A stretch of DNA of 64,000 nucleotides from Chloroflexota bacterium (GCA_009840355.1 VXNZ01000056.1:186001-250000); one strand, 5' to 3'; shown: positions 46,223 through 56,095, counted from the stretch's first letter. Made by a program: numbers and translations. Notes: generated by a model not told the origin, from the sequence alone.

Positions 46223-47528
46223 CGTTCCTTGCCGCGCTCAGTCTGCCGCTCTCGAAGGCGTTCATGCGCGTAATCTTGATGGTCTCAATCTTGAGATTGC
46301 GCATCTCGATGACCTCAATCTTCAGATCCTCGTAGTCCAGCGTCTCGCCTTCGTGCGGGATGTGCCCGAGCTTGTCGAGAATGAAGCCCGCCACCGTGTC
46401 GAACTCACCGTCCGGTAAGGACAAGTCCAGCTCGTCGTTTGCCTCGTCGATGCTCATCGCTGCCTCGACTTGGAACGTGTTTTCGCCGATATGCTCGTAC
46501 TCTTCTTCAGGCGCCGCATCTTCCTCGCCGTGCGCGCCGACGACTTCCTCCGACAGCCGCTTGAGCGTAACCAAGCCAGCCAAGCCGCCGTACTCGTCCA
46601 CGATGATCGCCATCTGCTTGCCATTGCTGCGCATTTCGGCGAACAGCTCCGCGGTGCGCTTCGTTTCCGGCACGAACAGCGGCTCGCGCGTTACATCCGT
46701 AACAGTCGCGTCGAGCGCCAAGCCGCCGTTGTCCGCCATCGTGCGCAGCACGTCCTTCGCCGAAAGGATGCCGATGATGTCGTCGCTGGATTCGTTGTAC
46801 ACGGGGAAGCGAGTGTGCGAGTGCGCGCCGTACACGCTCAGGAACTCGCTGAGCTTAGCGTCTCGCTGCACGCCGACAATCTCCGGACGCGGCGTCATCA
46901 CCTCGCGCACCTGCATATCACCGAAGCGAAAAACCTTCTGCAACAGCTCGGCTTCGGACGGCTCCAAGACGCCTTCTTCCTCGCCGATGTCGATGAGCGA
47001 TCGCAACTCACCCTCGCTTATGGAATCCCGCGCCTCTTGTTCAACGCCTAGTATTCTGGTCGTGAATCGAGTAATGAATTGCATCAGGATGATGATAGGC
47101 CAGAATAGCCTTTCTAGCATGCGAAGCGGCCGCGCGTACCAGAATGCGAGGCGTTCGGACTGGTGCACGGCGATGGTTTTGGGGATGGTTTCGCCAAACA
47201 CGAGCAATAGCGCGGTGCCCACAACGGTGGCGATGATAGTCGCCATGCCTTCGCGCCCTTCACCGAGCAGATCGAGCGCGACCACGGTTATCAGCGCGGT
47301 GAACGCCACATTAACGAGGTTATTGCCGAGCAGGATCGTGGACAGCAGGCGTTCGGGGCTTTCGATCCATGATGCGATGCGTTTCGCGCCGGGCCTGCCC
47401 GTGTTGACCAGATGCGCCAGACGCAAGCGTTCGAGTTTTAGATACGCAGCCTCCGATGACGAGAAGAACGCCGATAGCAGGATGCAGATACCTATCAGAA
47501 TTATGCTCGATAACTGTGCTTCCGCCAT
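46209..47528 (-). CDS. Hemolysin C/CorC-type CBS-domain membrane protein
   Basis: The protein has an N-terminal DUF21 transmembrane domain (four segments within about residues 1-180). Two CBS domains follow at about 200-325, including VMTPRPEIVG and HTRFPVYNESSDDIIG with DEYGGLAGLVTLK. A C-terminal transporter-associated domain (CorC_HlyC) lies at about 335-425. Such proteins function in Mg2+/Co2+ efflux or membrane maintenance. The ATG at 47528 is preferred over one at 47573, which would precede the gene start and add a poor leader. It follows recX by 8 bp and overlaps tilS by 14 bp. Confidence 0.9.
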   Translation of the reverse strand: MAEAQLSSIILIGICILLSAFFSSSEAAYLKLERLRLAHLVNTGRPGAKRIASWIESPERLLSTILLGNNLVNVAFTALITVVALDLLGEGREGMATIIATVVGTALLLVFGETIPKTIAVHQSERLAFWYARPLRMLERLFWPIIILMQFITRFTTRILGVEQEARDSISEGELRSLIDIGEEEGVLEPSEAELLQKVFRFGDMQVREVMTPRPEIVGVQRDAKLSEFLSVYGAHSHTRFPVYNESSDDIIGILSAKDVLRTMADNGGLALDATVTDVTREPLFVPETKRTAELFAEMRSNGKQMAIIVDEYGGLAGLVTLKRLSEEVVGAHGEEDAAPEEEYEHIGENTFQVEAAMSIDEANDELDLSLPDGEFDTVAGFILDKLGHIPHEGETLDYEDLKIEVIEMRNLKIETIKITRMNAFESGRLSAARNDAGG

Positions 47529-47536
47529 AATTGAGA

Positions 47537-48028
47537 TTACCCCCGTTCCGCGCCCTGTTCGCGGGCGCGCCAAAGGCTAGAGACGACGCTGCGGCTGACG
47601 GATTGGCTAAAGCCGCGCCTGCCCAAATAGCCGTAGAGTCTGCGGTGAAAGGTATTGTAGTCGGCACCGTGCAACCGGCGAGCGTACTGTTCGGCGGCGC
47701 GATGGGCGCTTTCGGAGTCGTCGCACTCGCTGACGGCGGCATCGGCGTGATCGCTCTTGACGCCCTTATTCAGCAATTCGCGCTTGATGAGCCACGCGCT
47801 GCGTGGTTTCGCGCGGAGTCTGCTTTCCGTCCAGAGGCGTGCGAACTCGGCGTCGTCGATAAGTGAGCTGCGGCGCAAGTCGGCAACGACCCGTTCCGCG
47901 ATGTCGCGGGGAAATTTGCGGCACAGGTGGTTAAGGACCTCAAATTCGGTCCTTGGTCGGAGTGCCAGGAGGCGGATTGCGGAGGCGCTTGCGCGCCTCG
48001 TCTGGCTACTGTCGCTATCGTCGTTCAT
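47537..48028 (-). CDS. recX: Regulatory protein RecX
   Basis: RecX binds RecA filaments and restrains their activity. The protein consists of repeated three-helix units: AIRLLALRPRTEFEVLNHL, LIDDAEFARLWTESRLRAKPRSAWLIKRELLNKGV (a core RecX block spanning about residues 56-90) and TFHRRLYGYLGRRGFS. At 163 aa it has typical size. In most bacteria recX follows recA directly; here a restriction-modification pair separates them. It is the first gene of the recX-CBS-tilS run. Confidence 0.92.
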   Translation of the reverse strand: MNDDSDSSQTRRASASAIRLLALRPRTEFEVLNHLCRKFPRDIAERVVADLRRSSLIDDAEFARLWTESRLRAKPRSAWLIKRELLNKGVKSDHADAAVSECDDSESAHRAAEQYARRLHGADYNTFHRRLYGYLGRRGFSQSVSRSVVSSLWRAREQGAERG

Positions 48029-48175
48029 TTCAGGTCACGCGGACCCTGCAAACTCCCACTGCGGATGCTGCGGGTGGCAACACACGATGAATGTAATGGT
48101 AGTATAAGAAAGTACAAAGTATGTCCGCATAGTGTATCAAGGGTAAGGGCGCGCGTAAAGGCGGGCGAGTATTGC

Positions 48176-49480
48176 TCATTCTCTCCTTTGGCATACTACT
48201 ATACTCTCTTCACGCATTGTCGTGTCCGTCTTGCCGGTTACATTAGAAGGGCTATTCACCGAAGGCATACGCTTGTTGGGTATATTTCTGACAACAGTTT
48301 CCTCATGCGAAAACCCCAGTTCGCCGAAAGTGAACGCGACAAACTCGTCCGTCGGTAGGGTAACGCCTTTCACTCTACGATTTCCCACAACATAGCACAC
48401 CGTCGCTTCATCGGATGTAACCGAAGTGACAGTTCTGATGCTTTGCCTTAAATCAAAGTAAAACAACTCGACCTGACGCGCCCGCTTTCTGTCGGCAATA
48501 CGAATTTCTTCTATTGCGGGCGAAACCGGCGAGTCCGGCAGATATCCATCCTTGCGAGTGCCACCCATCGAAAGCCGGTCAACCTTTCTTGGATTGGGCA
48601 ATCCTATCCACTCTGCCGAAAGGCGGGAGAACTGCCCGTATGCAACCGTAGTCGGCGAATCCCCATAAGGCGGAGAGGTAATCACCAAATCGAACGATTT
48701 AGGCGGGCGTGGTGTCTCGTCGTTAGCGGTATTCGCATCCGTGACTAGCACATTGACATCCTGCCGCCGCTTGATATAGGCGGCTAACCCGTCTCTATTG
48801 CGCGCCAGCTTGCCTCTAAATGTCCCGAATACATCTGGATTATGGGATTCCAGTTTATCAGGCGCCATTCGCACCAATTTGAACTCGCCGTTCTTAGTAT
48901 ATGAACACTCCCTCACCGTCTCCGAGAATGCCACCCACAGGAAGTTACGGGCAACTGCGTCTTTTACGGATAGGATGTGCTCTCTAATCATCGACAACTG
49001 CTTGGCGACATCATTGGAAAACCAGTAATCCATATTCAAGATATGCGGAATGTTAGTGGAAGGCAGACCGTTCCTGTCAAGCCTGAATCGAGTGAGCTTA
49101 TCTTGGAGAACTTCAATGTGTCCGTCTAACTTGTCCAGTGAAACAGGGGTAGTCTTGGCTGTAGCAATCAAGCGCACCAGGGGGTTGATGTCGCAGCCTA
49201 CAGCATTCATGCCGAAAATAGAGGCTTCAACCAGCGATGTGCCCGTGCCACAGTAGGGATCCAGCAGCCAGCCGTCATGTACGCCATAACGTTCCAAGAG
49301 TTTCCGAACTACCTGCGGAATCATCATCGCGGGGTAGTTGTGGAAGCAATGCGTGTATTCCTTGGTGTCGGACTTCCTAAAGTCCCACGATACGTCTTTG
49401 TACTTTGCGGTGGTTAACATCCCAGGTCCTTCTGGCGCTGAATAACTTAGTCCGAGAGTTGACACGGCGATATTCACCAT
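48176..49480 (-). CDS. DNA methyltransferase of an EcoRII-like restriction-modification pair (N4-cytosine type)
   Basis: The SAM-binding motif is LLDPYCGTGTSLVEA (about residues 72-86, F/YxGxG-type) and the catalytic motif is DLVITSPPYGDS (about 268-279). The SPPY motif marks an amino-methylase acting on the exocyclic N4 of cytosine (or N6 of adenine). The motif order is I then IV. The start overlaps the end of the endonuclease gene by 7 bp (ATGGTGA), so the two are translationally coupled. The A+T content is visibly higher than in recA and recX nearby, suggesting foreign origin. Its target sequence is unknown. Confidence 0.88.
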   Translation of the reverse strand: MVNIAVSTLGLSYSAPEGPGMLTTAKYKDVSWDFRKSDTKEYTHCFHNYPAMMIPQVVRKLLERYGVHDGWLLDPYCGTGTSLVEASIFGMNAVGCDINPLVRLIATAKTTPVSLDKLDGHIEVLQDKLTRFRLDRNGLPSTNIPHILNMDYWFSNDVAKQLSMIREHILSVKDAVARNFLWVAFSETVRECSYTKNGEFKLVRMAPDKLESHNPDVFGTFRGKLARNRDGLAAYIKRRQDVNVLVTDANTANDETPRPPKSFDLVITSPPYGDSPTTVAYGQFSRLSAEWIGLPNPRKVDRLSMGGTRKDGYLPDSPVSPAIEEIRIADRKRARQVELFYFDLRQSIRTVTSVTSDEATVCYVVGNRRVKGVTLPTDEFVAFTFGELGFSHEETVVRNIPNKRMPSVNSPSNVTGKTDTTMREESIVVCQRRE

Positions 49481-50646
49481 GCCAAGGACTCTCGCACCAT
49501 GTCTATAAACCTGTGAACACTCAAGAGTTCATCGCTTCTGATTGCGCCGATAGGGTATCCGGTGTGTAAGGACTCAGGAACTACAAGCCTCACATCAGCG
49601 TCAACAATTGCATCGAATTGCCTATTGGACATATTAGGTTGAAGAGTCATGAAGTATTTACTCCGAATTCTCCTGCCTTCATCAAGCAGTTGCCGCCAGC
49701 GCTCCCTTGATGTGGTCTTAGCCCCAATAACGAATAATCGGTCAACAGGATAATCGAAGTCGTTGTAAGCGGCCGCACTCGGGATAATGAAGTCAGGCCT
49801 TCCATCCACATCAGGCTGATGCTCGAAGGGTATTTCAGCATCTCTAAGTGTGAACCTTATGTGATTTTCAAACGATCGACCGGCTCGGGATCGACGTCGA
49901 TTCGTTATGGAATTTGCTACAGACACAAACTCATCTATACTTCTGAATCCACGCTCAACGATCGGCCCGCATATTGACTGCTCGACCAGTTTGAATAGTT
50001 CGTATTCCGTGTCTCTTCCCTTGATTATCTTCTCGTCCGCACTCAAGTTGATAAAGCCTGGCACGCAGTCAATAAGCGCCATTCTTGTCTCTTCTGAGAA
50101 CTCATCTCCACTTGGGAAATCATCTATCCCCGCCATAAATTCGTGTAATCGGTGGCGAAGACATTCGTCCTGTTCTTCAATGGCCGGCTGGGTTCTATCA
50201 TAGATGCCCCATCCGGAGACTATTTCTACACCAAGTGCAACTTGCGCTTCAAGGATGTCTTCATCAATATCGAGTACATGAGCGCGAAAATTTGAAATAT
50301 CCACGGGGACAAGAACAAGGAGACTACCTACAAAATAGTCGTCCTTGAACATAAAATTACGACCAAAGCGCGTAAGCCTATATTCGCTGCGTGTCCCTGT
50401 CCCGTACCAAGTTACCACTGACTTGGTCTCTCTTGTGCCCTCCCAATGAATAGTGACTACGTGCTTATCGTTTCTCCCATCGAGCGGAGCGTGCGGCGTG
50501 TACATTCCCCACGCGCCTTTAGGCAAATAAAAGCCAGCCTGATGACTGCCGGTCGTGCCTACGTCGTTGGGGGACATGAACTTAAGCAGCGCACGACCGT
50601 GATGCAAAGCATCACTAATCGCCGACTCAGCAAGGGGACCCGCCAA
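49474..50646 (-). CDS. EcoRII-like type II restriction endonuclease
   Basis: The 390-aa protein has two parts. The N-terminal region (about 15-160) resembles an EcoRII N-type effector DNA-binding domain, with STRAIGHTFORWARD aromatic motifs such as YLPKGAWGMYTPH and TRFGRNFMFKDD. The C-terminal nuclease domain has an EcoRII-C catalytic arrangement: SFENHIRFTLRD, RPDFIIPSAAAY, and VIGAKTTSRERWRQLL, which fits the PD-(D/E)xK-type core. The TTG start follows GGGGTGA. The gene sits between recA and its coupled methyltransferase, with low G+C relative to its neighbours. Confidence 0.85.
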   Translation of the reverse strand: MAGPLAESAISDALHHGRALLKFMSPNDVGTTGSHQAGFYLPKGAWGMYTPHAPLDGRNDKHVVTIHWEGTRETKSVVTWYGTGTRSEYRLTRFGRNFMFKDDYFVGSLLVLVPVDISNFRAHVLDIDEDILEAQVALGVEIVSGWGIYDRTQPAIEEQDECLRHRLHEFMAGIDDFPSGDEFSEETRMALIDCVPGFINLSADEKIIKGRDTEYELFKLVEQSICGPIVERGFRSIDEFVSVANSITNRRRSRAGRSFENHIRFTLRDAEIPFEHQPDVDGRPDFIIPSAAAYNDFDYPVDRLFVIGAKTTSRERWRQLLDEGRRIRSKYFMTLQPNMSNRQFDAIVDADVRLVVPESLHTGYPIGAIRSDELLSVHRFIDMVRESLAW

Positions 50647-50687
50647 TTCTATTCACCCCGATCCTTCTCATCATATAAGCTAAGCAC

Positions 50688-51785
50688 CTAATCTCCAATC
50701 ACCGTCAGCGGCACGGAATCATCGTCTTCTGACGCGTCTTCGATGATGATTTGCGGCGAGAGCTTGCGGCGGACTTGCTCCTCGATTTCGGATGATATGC
50801 CGAAGTTTTCGGTCAGGAATATCTTGGAGTTTTCGCGTCCCTGCCCGAGCCGGATGTCGCCGTAGGAGTAGAACGAACCGCTCTTACGGATGATGCCCTC
50901 GTCCACGCCAATGTCCAGCAACTCACCGTATTTGCTGATGCCCTCGCTGTACATAATGTCGAACTCTGCCACGCGGAACGGCGGCGCGACCTTGTTCTTG
51001 ACGATGCGCGCACGCACGCGATTGCCCATCACGTCGCTGCCCTGCTTGATGGATTCCGTCCGGCGCAAGTCCACGCGCACCGAGCTGTAGAACTTAAGCG
51101 CACGACCGCCCGGCGTAACTTCCGGATTGCCGAAGAATACCCCAACTTTCTCACGAAGCTGGTTGATGAATATCACGCAGGTGTTCGAGCGGCTTATCGC
51201 GGATGTCAGCTTGCGTAGCGCCTGAGACATCAGCCGCGCCTGCAGACCGACATGAGTGTCGCCCATATCGCCTTCAAGTTCAGCGCGCGGCACCAGTGCC
51301 GCCACACTGTCCACAACAACGATGTCCACCGCGCCGCTGCGGACGAGGTATTCGCATATTTCCAAGCCTTGCTCGGCAGTGTCCGGCTGCGACACTAGCA
51401 GTTCCTCGATGTCAACGCCGCATTTCGCCGCATATGCGGGATCAAGCGCGTGCTCCGCGTCGATGTACGCCGCGGTGCCGCCTTCTTCTTGCGCATTCGC
51501 CATCACATGATAGGCGAGCGTGGTCTTGCCGGACGATTCCGCGCCGTAAATCTCGACAACGCGACCGCGCGGCACGCCGCCCACGCCTAGCGCTACATCC
51601 AGCGAAATTGAGCCGGTGGAAATCGCGCCGGAAAAGTCGTCTGTCATAGAGTCGCCAAGCTTCATCACCGCGCCGCTGCCGAAGTGCTTATCAATCTGCC
51701 CCAAGGCGAGCTCCAGCGCCTTTTCTTTGTCGGCTTCCGTGTTCAGCCTGGTAATCTTACTATTCGTCCCGCTCCGCTTCGCCAT
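50688..51785 (-). CDS. recA: Recombinase RecA
   Basis: RecA polymerises on ssDNA for homologous recombination and SOS induction. Walker A is GAESSGKT (about residues 80-87), and the hallmark [14 protein letters not shown] and [15 protein letters not shown] (loop L1 region) are intact, as is the DNA-binding loop [21 protein letters not shown]. At 365 aa it is slightly longer than usual because of an acidic C-terminus. GGAGG with 5 nt spacing precedes the ATG. A consensus promoter with a LexA-like box lies upstream. Confidence 0.97.
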   Translation of the reverse strand: MAKRSGTNSKITRLNTEADKEKALELALGQIDKHFGSGAVMKLGDSMTDDFSGAISTGSISLDVALGVGGVPRGRVVEIYGAESSGKTTLAYHVMANAQEEGGTAAYIDAEHALDPAYAAKCGVDIEELLVSQPDTAEQGLEICEYLVRSGAVDIVVVDSVAALVPRAELEGDMGDTHVGLQARLMSQALRKLTSAISRSNTCVIFINQLREKVGVFFGNPEVTPGGRALKFYSSVRVDLRRTESIKQGSDVMGNRVRARIVKNKVAPPFRVAEFDIMYSEGISKYGELLDIGVDEGIIRKSGSFYSYGDIRLGQGRENSKIFLTENFGISSEIEEQVRRKLSPQIIIEDASEDDDSVPLTVIGD

Positions 51786-51865
51786 ATCAGCCTCCGTGAG
51801 TTCGGTGTGGTTTGAGAATAATCTGTTTACGTTTGCCGGAATGTTCGTGTTTCTATCCTGCTTGG

Positions 51866-51894
51866 AACATAGCAGGTTATACCCAGCATGTCAA
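51866..51894 (-). promoter_or_regulatory. recA promoter
   Basis: On the minus strand TTGACA (51894-51889), a 17-bp spacer and TATGTT (51871-51866) preceded by TGC (extended -10) form a strong promoter about 80 bp before the recA ATG. Confidence 0.6.
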
Positions 51895-51905
51895 TACACT
51901 TGTTC
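51894..51905. promoter_or_regulatory. Candidate LexA/SOS box at the recA promoter
   Basis: On the minus strand GAACAAGTGTAT matches the Gram-positive-type SOS consensus GAACRNRYGTTY at all but one specified position. It abuts and shares one base with the -35 element of the recA promoter, a position where repressor binding would block RNA polymerase. The LexA motif of this lineage is not known, so this is only suggestive. Confidence 0.4.
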
Positions 51906-52126
51906 TAATAAATTGAGGCGGATTTCAGGCTTGCCTCATTTCTAACATTTACTTCTAACACTTACTCAGTCGGGAAGGGACTCATATAGCCGCCCTGCCA
52001 TACGATAATTCTCGCCTAACTTACACTAATGTCAGTGTATAGAGTGTATAGCAGGGGCATGTGCCACTGCTCCGCGTGTGCGCGCCTTTACGCAGGGATG
52101 GGATTTAATGTATTATGGGTATGATA

Positions 52127-52156
52127 TTGAGCATGATATGCGCGTCCTGATAGGAT
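52127..52156 (+). promoter_or_regulatory. Possible ftsH promoter
   Basis: TTGAGC (52127-52132), an 18-bp spacer and TAGGAT (52151-52156) form a moderate promoter. The rest of the 429-bp recA-ftsH divergent gap shows no gene; it contains a TGAGGC/GCCTCA hairpin at 51914-51938. Confidence 0.35.
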
Positions 52157-52172
52157 GCTTTGACACGCAGAT

Positions 52173-52194
52173 GCGGGCGAACATAGGCGCCCGC
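52173..52194 (+). other. Stem-loop in the ftsH 5' leader
   Basis: A perfect 7-bp stem, GCGGGCG / CGCCCGC, has an 8-nt loop. It lies within the probable ftsH leader, ending 20 nt before the ATG and leaving the CGGAGGAGCG ribosome-binding site free. It could stabilise the mRNA or regulate it. Confidence 0.4.
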
Positions 52195-52214
52195 ACCGTT
52201 GTTACGGAGGAGCG

Positions 52215-54071
52215 ATGAGTCCCCGGCTAATGCGAAACAGCTTTATTTATCTGCTTATTACGGTGGCTGTTCTCGCGATTTTCTTCACGCTATTTTCAGA
52301 CACGCTCGGCGGCTCGGATGAGATCCCCGTCAGCGAGGTCATTTCACGCTCTGTGCGCGGCGAAATCGAACGAATCGAGGTGCGCGGCGATAGGCTCGCC
52401 GTCTTTTCCACTTCGGGCGAAAGCTACTCGTCCCGCAAAGAAGCCGGCGCGAGCATGCACGAGATGCTCATCGCGTCCGGCGTCGATCCGGCGACTTCGC
52501 CCGTTAGAGTCGATGTTAAAGGCACGGGCGGGCTGGGCAGCCTATTAGGCATTCTGGTTAACTTCCTGCCGCTGATTTTCTTCGGCGCGATACTGCTGTT
52601 TATGATGCGCCAAGCGCAGGGCAACAGCAACCAGACTTTCAGCTTCGGCAAGAGCCGCGCGCGCATGTTCGTAGGCAACAGCCCCGCCGTCAGTTTCTCG
52701 GATGTCGCAGGCGTGGAAGAGGCGAAGGAAGAACTGCAAGAAGTCGTCGAGTTCCTGAAAGTACCGGAGCGCTTCGTCAGCCTCGGCGCGAAGATACCAA
52801 AGGGCGTGCTGCTCATTGGTCCGCCGGGCACGGGCAAGACCCTGCTGGCGCGTGCGGTCGCGGGCGAGGCGGGCGTTCCGTTCCTGTCCATCAGCGGCTC
52901 GGAGTTCGTCGAGATGTTCGTGGGTGTCGGCGCGAGCCGCGTGCGCGACCTTTTCGAGCAGGCGAAGCGTAATGCGCCGTGCATCGTCTTCGTGGACGAG
53001 ATAGACGCGGTCGGACGGCATCGCGGTGCCGGGCTTGGCGGCGGACACGACGAGCGCGAACAGACGCTGAATCAGATTCTCGTCGAAATGGACGGCTTCG
53101 ATGTCAACACGAACATCATCATCATCGCCGCGACGAACCGCCCAGACATTCTCGACCCCGCGTTGCTGCGTCCCGGACGCTTCGATCGGCGCGTGGTGCT
53201 GGACAACCCGGATGTGCGCGGTCGCGAGCAGATACTCAAGGTGCACTCCAAAGGCAAGCCGCTCGCGGAAGACATTGACATGGAACGCATCGCCAAGCAG
53301 ACGATGGGCTTCAGCGGCGCAGACATCGCGAACCTCGTCAACGAGTCTGCGATACTCGCTGCACGGCGCAGCAAGGTTACGATTACCAACGACGAATTCG
53401 CAGAATCCATCGACCGCGTGATAGCGGGTCCGGCGCGCAAGAGCCGCGTGGTGAACGAGCGCGAGAAGGAAATCACGGCGTACCACGAAGCCGGGCACGC
53501 GCTAGTGGGCTATATGCTGCCCAAGGCGGATATGCCCTACAAGGTGACCATCGTGGCGCGCGGAATGTCCGGCGGGCACACGCGCTACTTGCCCGACGAA
53601 GACCGCCACCTGTGGACGAAAGGGCAGTTCGAGGACATGATGGCTGCCGCGATGGGCGGACGGGTAGCCGAGGAGATTATCTTCGAGGATGTTACGACCG
53701 GCGCGAGCAACGACTTGGAGCAGGCGACGAACATCGCACGGACGATGGTGACACGCTATGGCATGAGTAGCAAACTGGGACCGCGCACCTTCGGCAAGCG
53801 CGAGGAGCTGGTGTTCCTCGGCAGGGAAATCTCAGAGCAGCGCGATTACAGCGACAAGATAGCCGAGGACATAGACGAAGAGGTGTACGGCTTGGTAGAG
53901 GACGCCTACCAAAAGGCAACTAATGTCATCACCGACAATAGGGACAAGCTGGCGCTGCTCGCCCGCCACCTCTTGGCCCACGAAACCGTCGAAGGCGACG
54001 AGCTGCGGGACCTGCTTGACCCCGGATCGGACGGGGCAGCCCCTGCCGTAGCGGAAGCGGCGCCGGCATAG
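52215..54071 (+). CDS. ftsH: ATP-dependent zinc metalloprotease FtsH
   Basis: FtsH is the membrane-bound AAA+ protease for membrane-protein quality control. Transmembrane segments lie at about residues 9-26 and 105-130, flanking a small periplasmic domain. The AAA+ domain has GPPGTGKT (about 199-206), the pore segment [17 protein letters not shown] and SRH region [11 protein letters not shown]. The zinc motif is [10 protein letters not shown] (about 420-429). The C-terminal tail ends in [11 protein letters not shown]. At 618 aa it is of normal length. CGGAGGAGCG precedes the ATG. Confidence 0.97.
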   Translation: MSPRLMRNSFIYLLITVAVLAIFFTLFSDTLGGSDEIPVSEVISRSVRGEIERIEVRGDRLAVFSTSGESYSSRKEAGASMHEMLIASGVDPATSPVRVDVKGTGGLGSLLGILVNFLPLIFFGAILLFMMRQAQGNSNQTFSFGKSRARMFVGNSPAVSFSDVAGVEEAKEELQEVVEFLKVPERFVSLGAKIPKGVLLIGPPGTGKTLLARAVAGEAGVPFLSISGSEFVEMFVGVGASRVRDLFEQAKRNAPCIVFVDEIDAVGRHRGAGLGGGHDEREQTLNQILVEMDGFDVNTNIIIIAATNRPDILDPALLRPGRFDRRVVLDNPDVRGREQILKVHSKGKPLAEDIDMERIAKQTMGFSGADIANLVNESAILAARRSKVTITNDEFAESIDRVIAGPARKSRVVNEREKEITAYHEAGHALVGYMLPKADMPYKVTIVARGMSGGHTRYLPDEDRHLWTKGQFEDMMAAAMGGRVAEEIIFEDVTTGASNDLEQATNIARTMVTRYGMSSKLGPRTFGKREELVFLGREISEQRDYSDKIAEDIDEEVYGLVEDAYQKATNVITDNRDKLALLARHLLAHETVEGDELRDLLDPGSDGAAPAVAEAAPA

Positions 54072-54121
54072 GTGGGGCTGCTTCGGCAACACAACGCGAT
54101 TGATTATATCTATTGATCATT

Positions 54122-54164
54122 GAGAGCGCCTTTGTAATACAACTTTGTAATACAAGGTGCTCTC
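54122..54164 (+). terminator. Hairpin after ftsH
   Basis: GAGAGC (54122-54127) pairs with GCTCTC (54159-54164), extended imperfectly by CCTTTGTA/TACAAGG. The loop contains a short direct repeat TTGTAATACAA. It lies between convergent genes and has only a short T-rich tract. Confidence 0.5.
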
Positions 54165-54208
54165 TTCGTGTCCGGAGGATGTCGCTGCGGTCGCCGCAAG
54201 GACATCCC

Positions 54209-54655
54209 CTACAACCGCCGCGCGTTGAAATTGTCGGTAATGGCTTCGCCGGCTCGGAGGCTGGCGTCGGATATGAAGCGCTCTAGTTCGGCTATTCGAG
54301 CTTCATCGACGAGTTCACCGGCGGTTCGACTTGCCTTAAGGCAAGATAGTTCGGCTTTGGCTTGCGAGATTCTTTCGGTGATGTTTAGCGCGACTAGCTC
54401 TGCTTCTGCCTGCCTTTGCACCGCCGCCAGGTGCTTGCGCTGCGCTTCCACATCGTCCAGGCGCTCCTGGATTTCGCCCATCAGGTTGAGCGTAGTGTCC
54501 AGCGAGTTGCCGCCTTGGATAGCGTAACGCGGCGCGCGCTCCAACTGCCGGCGGAACTGCCGCGCCAACGCTTCGAGTTCTTCGTCTTTGGCGCGCACCG
54601 AAGCCAGCAGCAGCCGTAAGGTCGAAATCGCCTGTTGCATCTGCGGCATCGTCAT
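54209..54655 (-). CDS. Coiled-coil hypothetical protein
   Basis: The 148-aa protein is almost entirely helical. Heptad patterning is seen in LRLLLASVRAKDEELEALAR and in LMGEIQERLDDVEAQRKHLA, with further helices to the end. No signal peptide, metal site or catalytic motif is seen. It is unrecognised. It lies between ftsH (convergent) and the aminotransferase gene (same strand). Confidence 0.68.
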   Translation of the reverse strand: MTMPQMQQAISTLRLLLASVRAKDEELEALARQFRRQLERAPRYAIQGGNSLDTTLNLMGEIQERLDDVEAQRKHLAAVQRQAEAELVALNITERISQAKAELSCLKASRTAGELVDEARIAELERFISDASLRAGEAITDNFNARRL

Positions 54656-54730
54656 GTGTCTGCCTCACGAAATTGACAGGGACGGACAAGATACACAGGA
54701 TATTTATCCTCTCCATCCTGTATATCGGTG

Positions 54731-55801
54731 TTAATCCAGCACTTGCTTGATGGCGGATAGGACTTCGTGGATTTCTTGCTCGGTGGTGTAACCTAGATGG
54801 CCGATGCGGAATATCTTGCCCGCAAGCGAGCCCTGCCCACCGGTTAGCACGACGCCGTGGTCGTCTCGCAGCGCGCCAACGAACTTGCCGCCGTCGACGC
54901 CGTCCGGCACATTCACAGCAGTGACGGTGTCCGATGCTACGCTTTCGTCCGGGAAGAGCGTCAGCCCTAGGTCTTTCACACCATCGCGGGTCAGCTTGCC
55001 TATCGTTGCGTGGCGCTCGTACACGCCGCCCATGCCCTCGTCTAGGATGCGCTTCAGCGCGACATCGAGGCCAAACATCACCGATATGGCGGGCGTGTAC
55101 GGAGGCTGCCCGATTTCGTAGTAGCGCTTGTACATCGCCATGTCGAAGTAGTAGCGCGGCATCTTCGCCTGCGCGTGCGCTTCCCATGCGCGCTCGCTGA
55201 AGCTGATAAACGCCAGACCGGGCGGCAGCATCCAGCCCTTCTGCGACGCGGTCGCGACCACATCGCATCCCCACGCGTCCGTGCTGATGGGAATAGAGCA
55301 GACGCTGCTGATGCCGTCCACGAGCAGCAGCAGGTCGAATTCGCCCTTCACGACCGCGGCGATCGCCTGAAGATCGTTCGTAACGCCGGTGGAAGTCTCG
55401 TTGTGCGTAACCAGAACGGCTTTGACATCCGGATTGTCGTTCAGCGTCTGCCGGATGGTGTCCGGGTCCGCCGCGCTGCCATATGGGAAGTCGAGGCTGA
55501 TGACTTCCGCACCGAACAGCTCGGCTATCTCGCCAAAGCGCTCGCCGAACACACCCACACACACGTTGACCACCTTGTCGCCGGGCGACAGCGTGTTGAC
55601 AATCGCCGCCTCCATCGCACCCGTACCCGACGAGGTCATTATATACAGGTCGTTCTCGGTCTCGAAGACCCGCTTAACACCCTCAGTCGTGCGATATAGC
55701 AGGTCCTCGTACTCGGGGCCACGGTGGTTGATCATCTGCCAAGACATCGATTCGAGGATGTCGTCCGGCACAGGTATGGGACCAGGGGTTCGCAGGTTCA
55801 C
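54731..55801 (-). CDS. Class V aminotransferase (alanine-glyoxylate/serine type)
   Basis: This PLP enzyme belongs to the SGAT/AGT group. The opening NLRTPGPIPVP and INHRGPEYEDL are typical. The glycine-rich region is SSGTGAMEAAIVN, the Asp contacting PLP is in LLLVDGISSV and the Schiff-base Lys is in ATASQKGWMLPPG. At 356 aa it is normal. It likely moves amino groups between alanine or serine and glyoxylate or pyruvate, but the substrate is not certain. It is a single minus-strand gene; the 350-bp gap beyond its start holds inverted-repeat copy B. Confidence 0.91.
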   Translation of the reverse strand: MNLRTPGPIPVPDDILESMSWQMINHRGPEYEDLLYRTTEGVKRVFETENDLYIMTSSGTGAMEAAIVNTLSPGDKVVNVCVGVFGERFGEIAELFGAEVISLDFPYGSAADPDTIRQTLNDNPDVKAVLVTHNETSTGVTNDLQAIAAVVKGEFDLLLLVDGISSVCSIPISTDAWGCDVVATASQKGWMLPPGLAFISFSERAWEAHAQAKMPRYYFDMAMYKRYYEIGQPPYTPAISVMFGLDVALKRILDEGMGGVYERHATIGKLTRDGVKDLGLTLFPDESVASDTVTAVNVPDGVDGGKFVGALRDDHGVVLTGGQGSLAGKIFRIGHLGYTTEQEIHEVLSAIKQVLD

Positions 55802-55956
55802 TTCTCCGTGTCCTCCGTTCTCTCGCTTGTGCTCATGGTTGTTGCCAATCGTTGTTTCTACCGCTTATTTGTCTTGCACAGCGCGCCTTTGTACAATGCG
55901 CACAACTTTCGATTTTAACACATCGGCATTATATTGCGCTAAAATACCGTCCTGTA

Positions 55957-56095
55957 AGACGATTTCACAGTTCCCTACTGTTGTCATTCCGAATGCAGTG
56001 AGGAATCTGAATCGTCGCATGCAAAACTGTTGCCGACTTTAGATTTCTCGCTTCGCTCGAAACGACAGGGATAAATTGCATTTGTGAAATCGCCT
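55957..56095 (+). repeat. Inverted-repeat element, short form, copy B
   Basis: It starts AGACGATTTCACAG and ends TTTGTGAAATCGCCT, with the internal block TGTCATTCCGAATGCAGTG and the TTTCTCGCTTCGCTCGAAAC block. It is 139 bp and lacks two internal stretches present in the 181-bp form. It lies in the gap between the aminotransferase and the surface-protein gene. Confidence 0.8.

Noticed and set aside
51914-51938. TGAGGC/GCCTCA hairpin upstream of the recA promoter as a terminator
   Set aside because: The stem is only 6 bp and no transcript is known to enter it. It could be chance.
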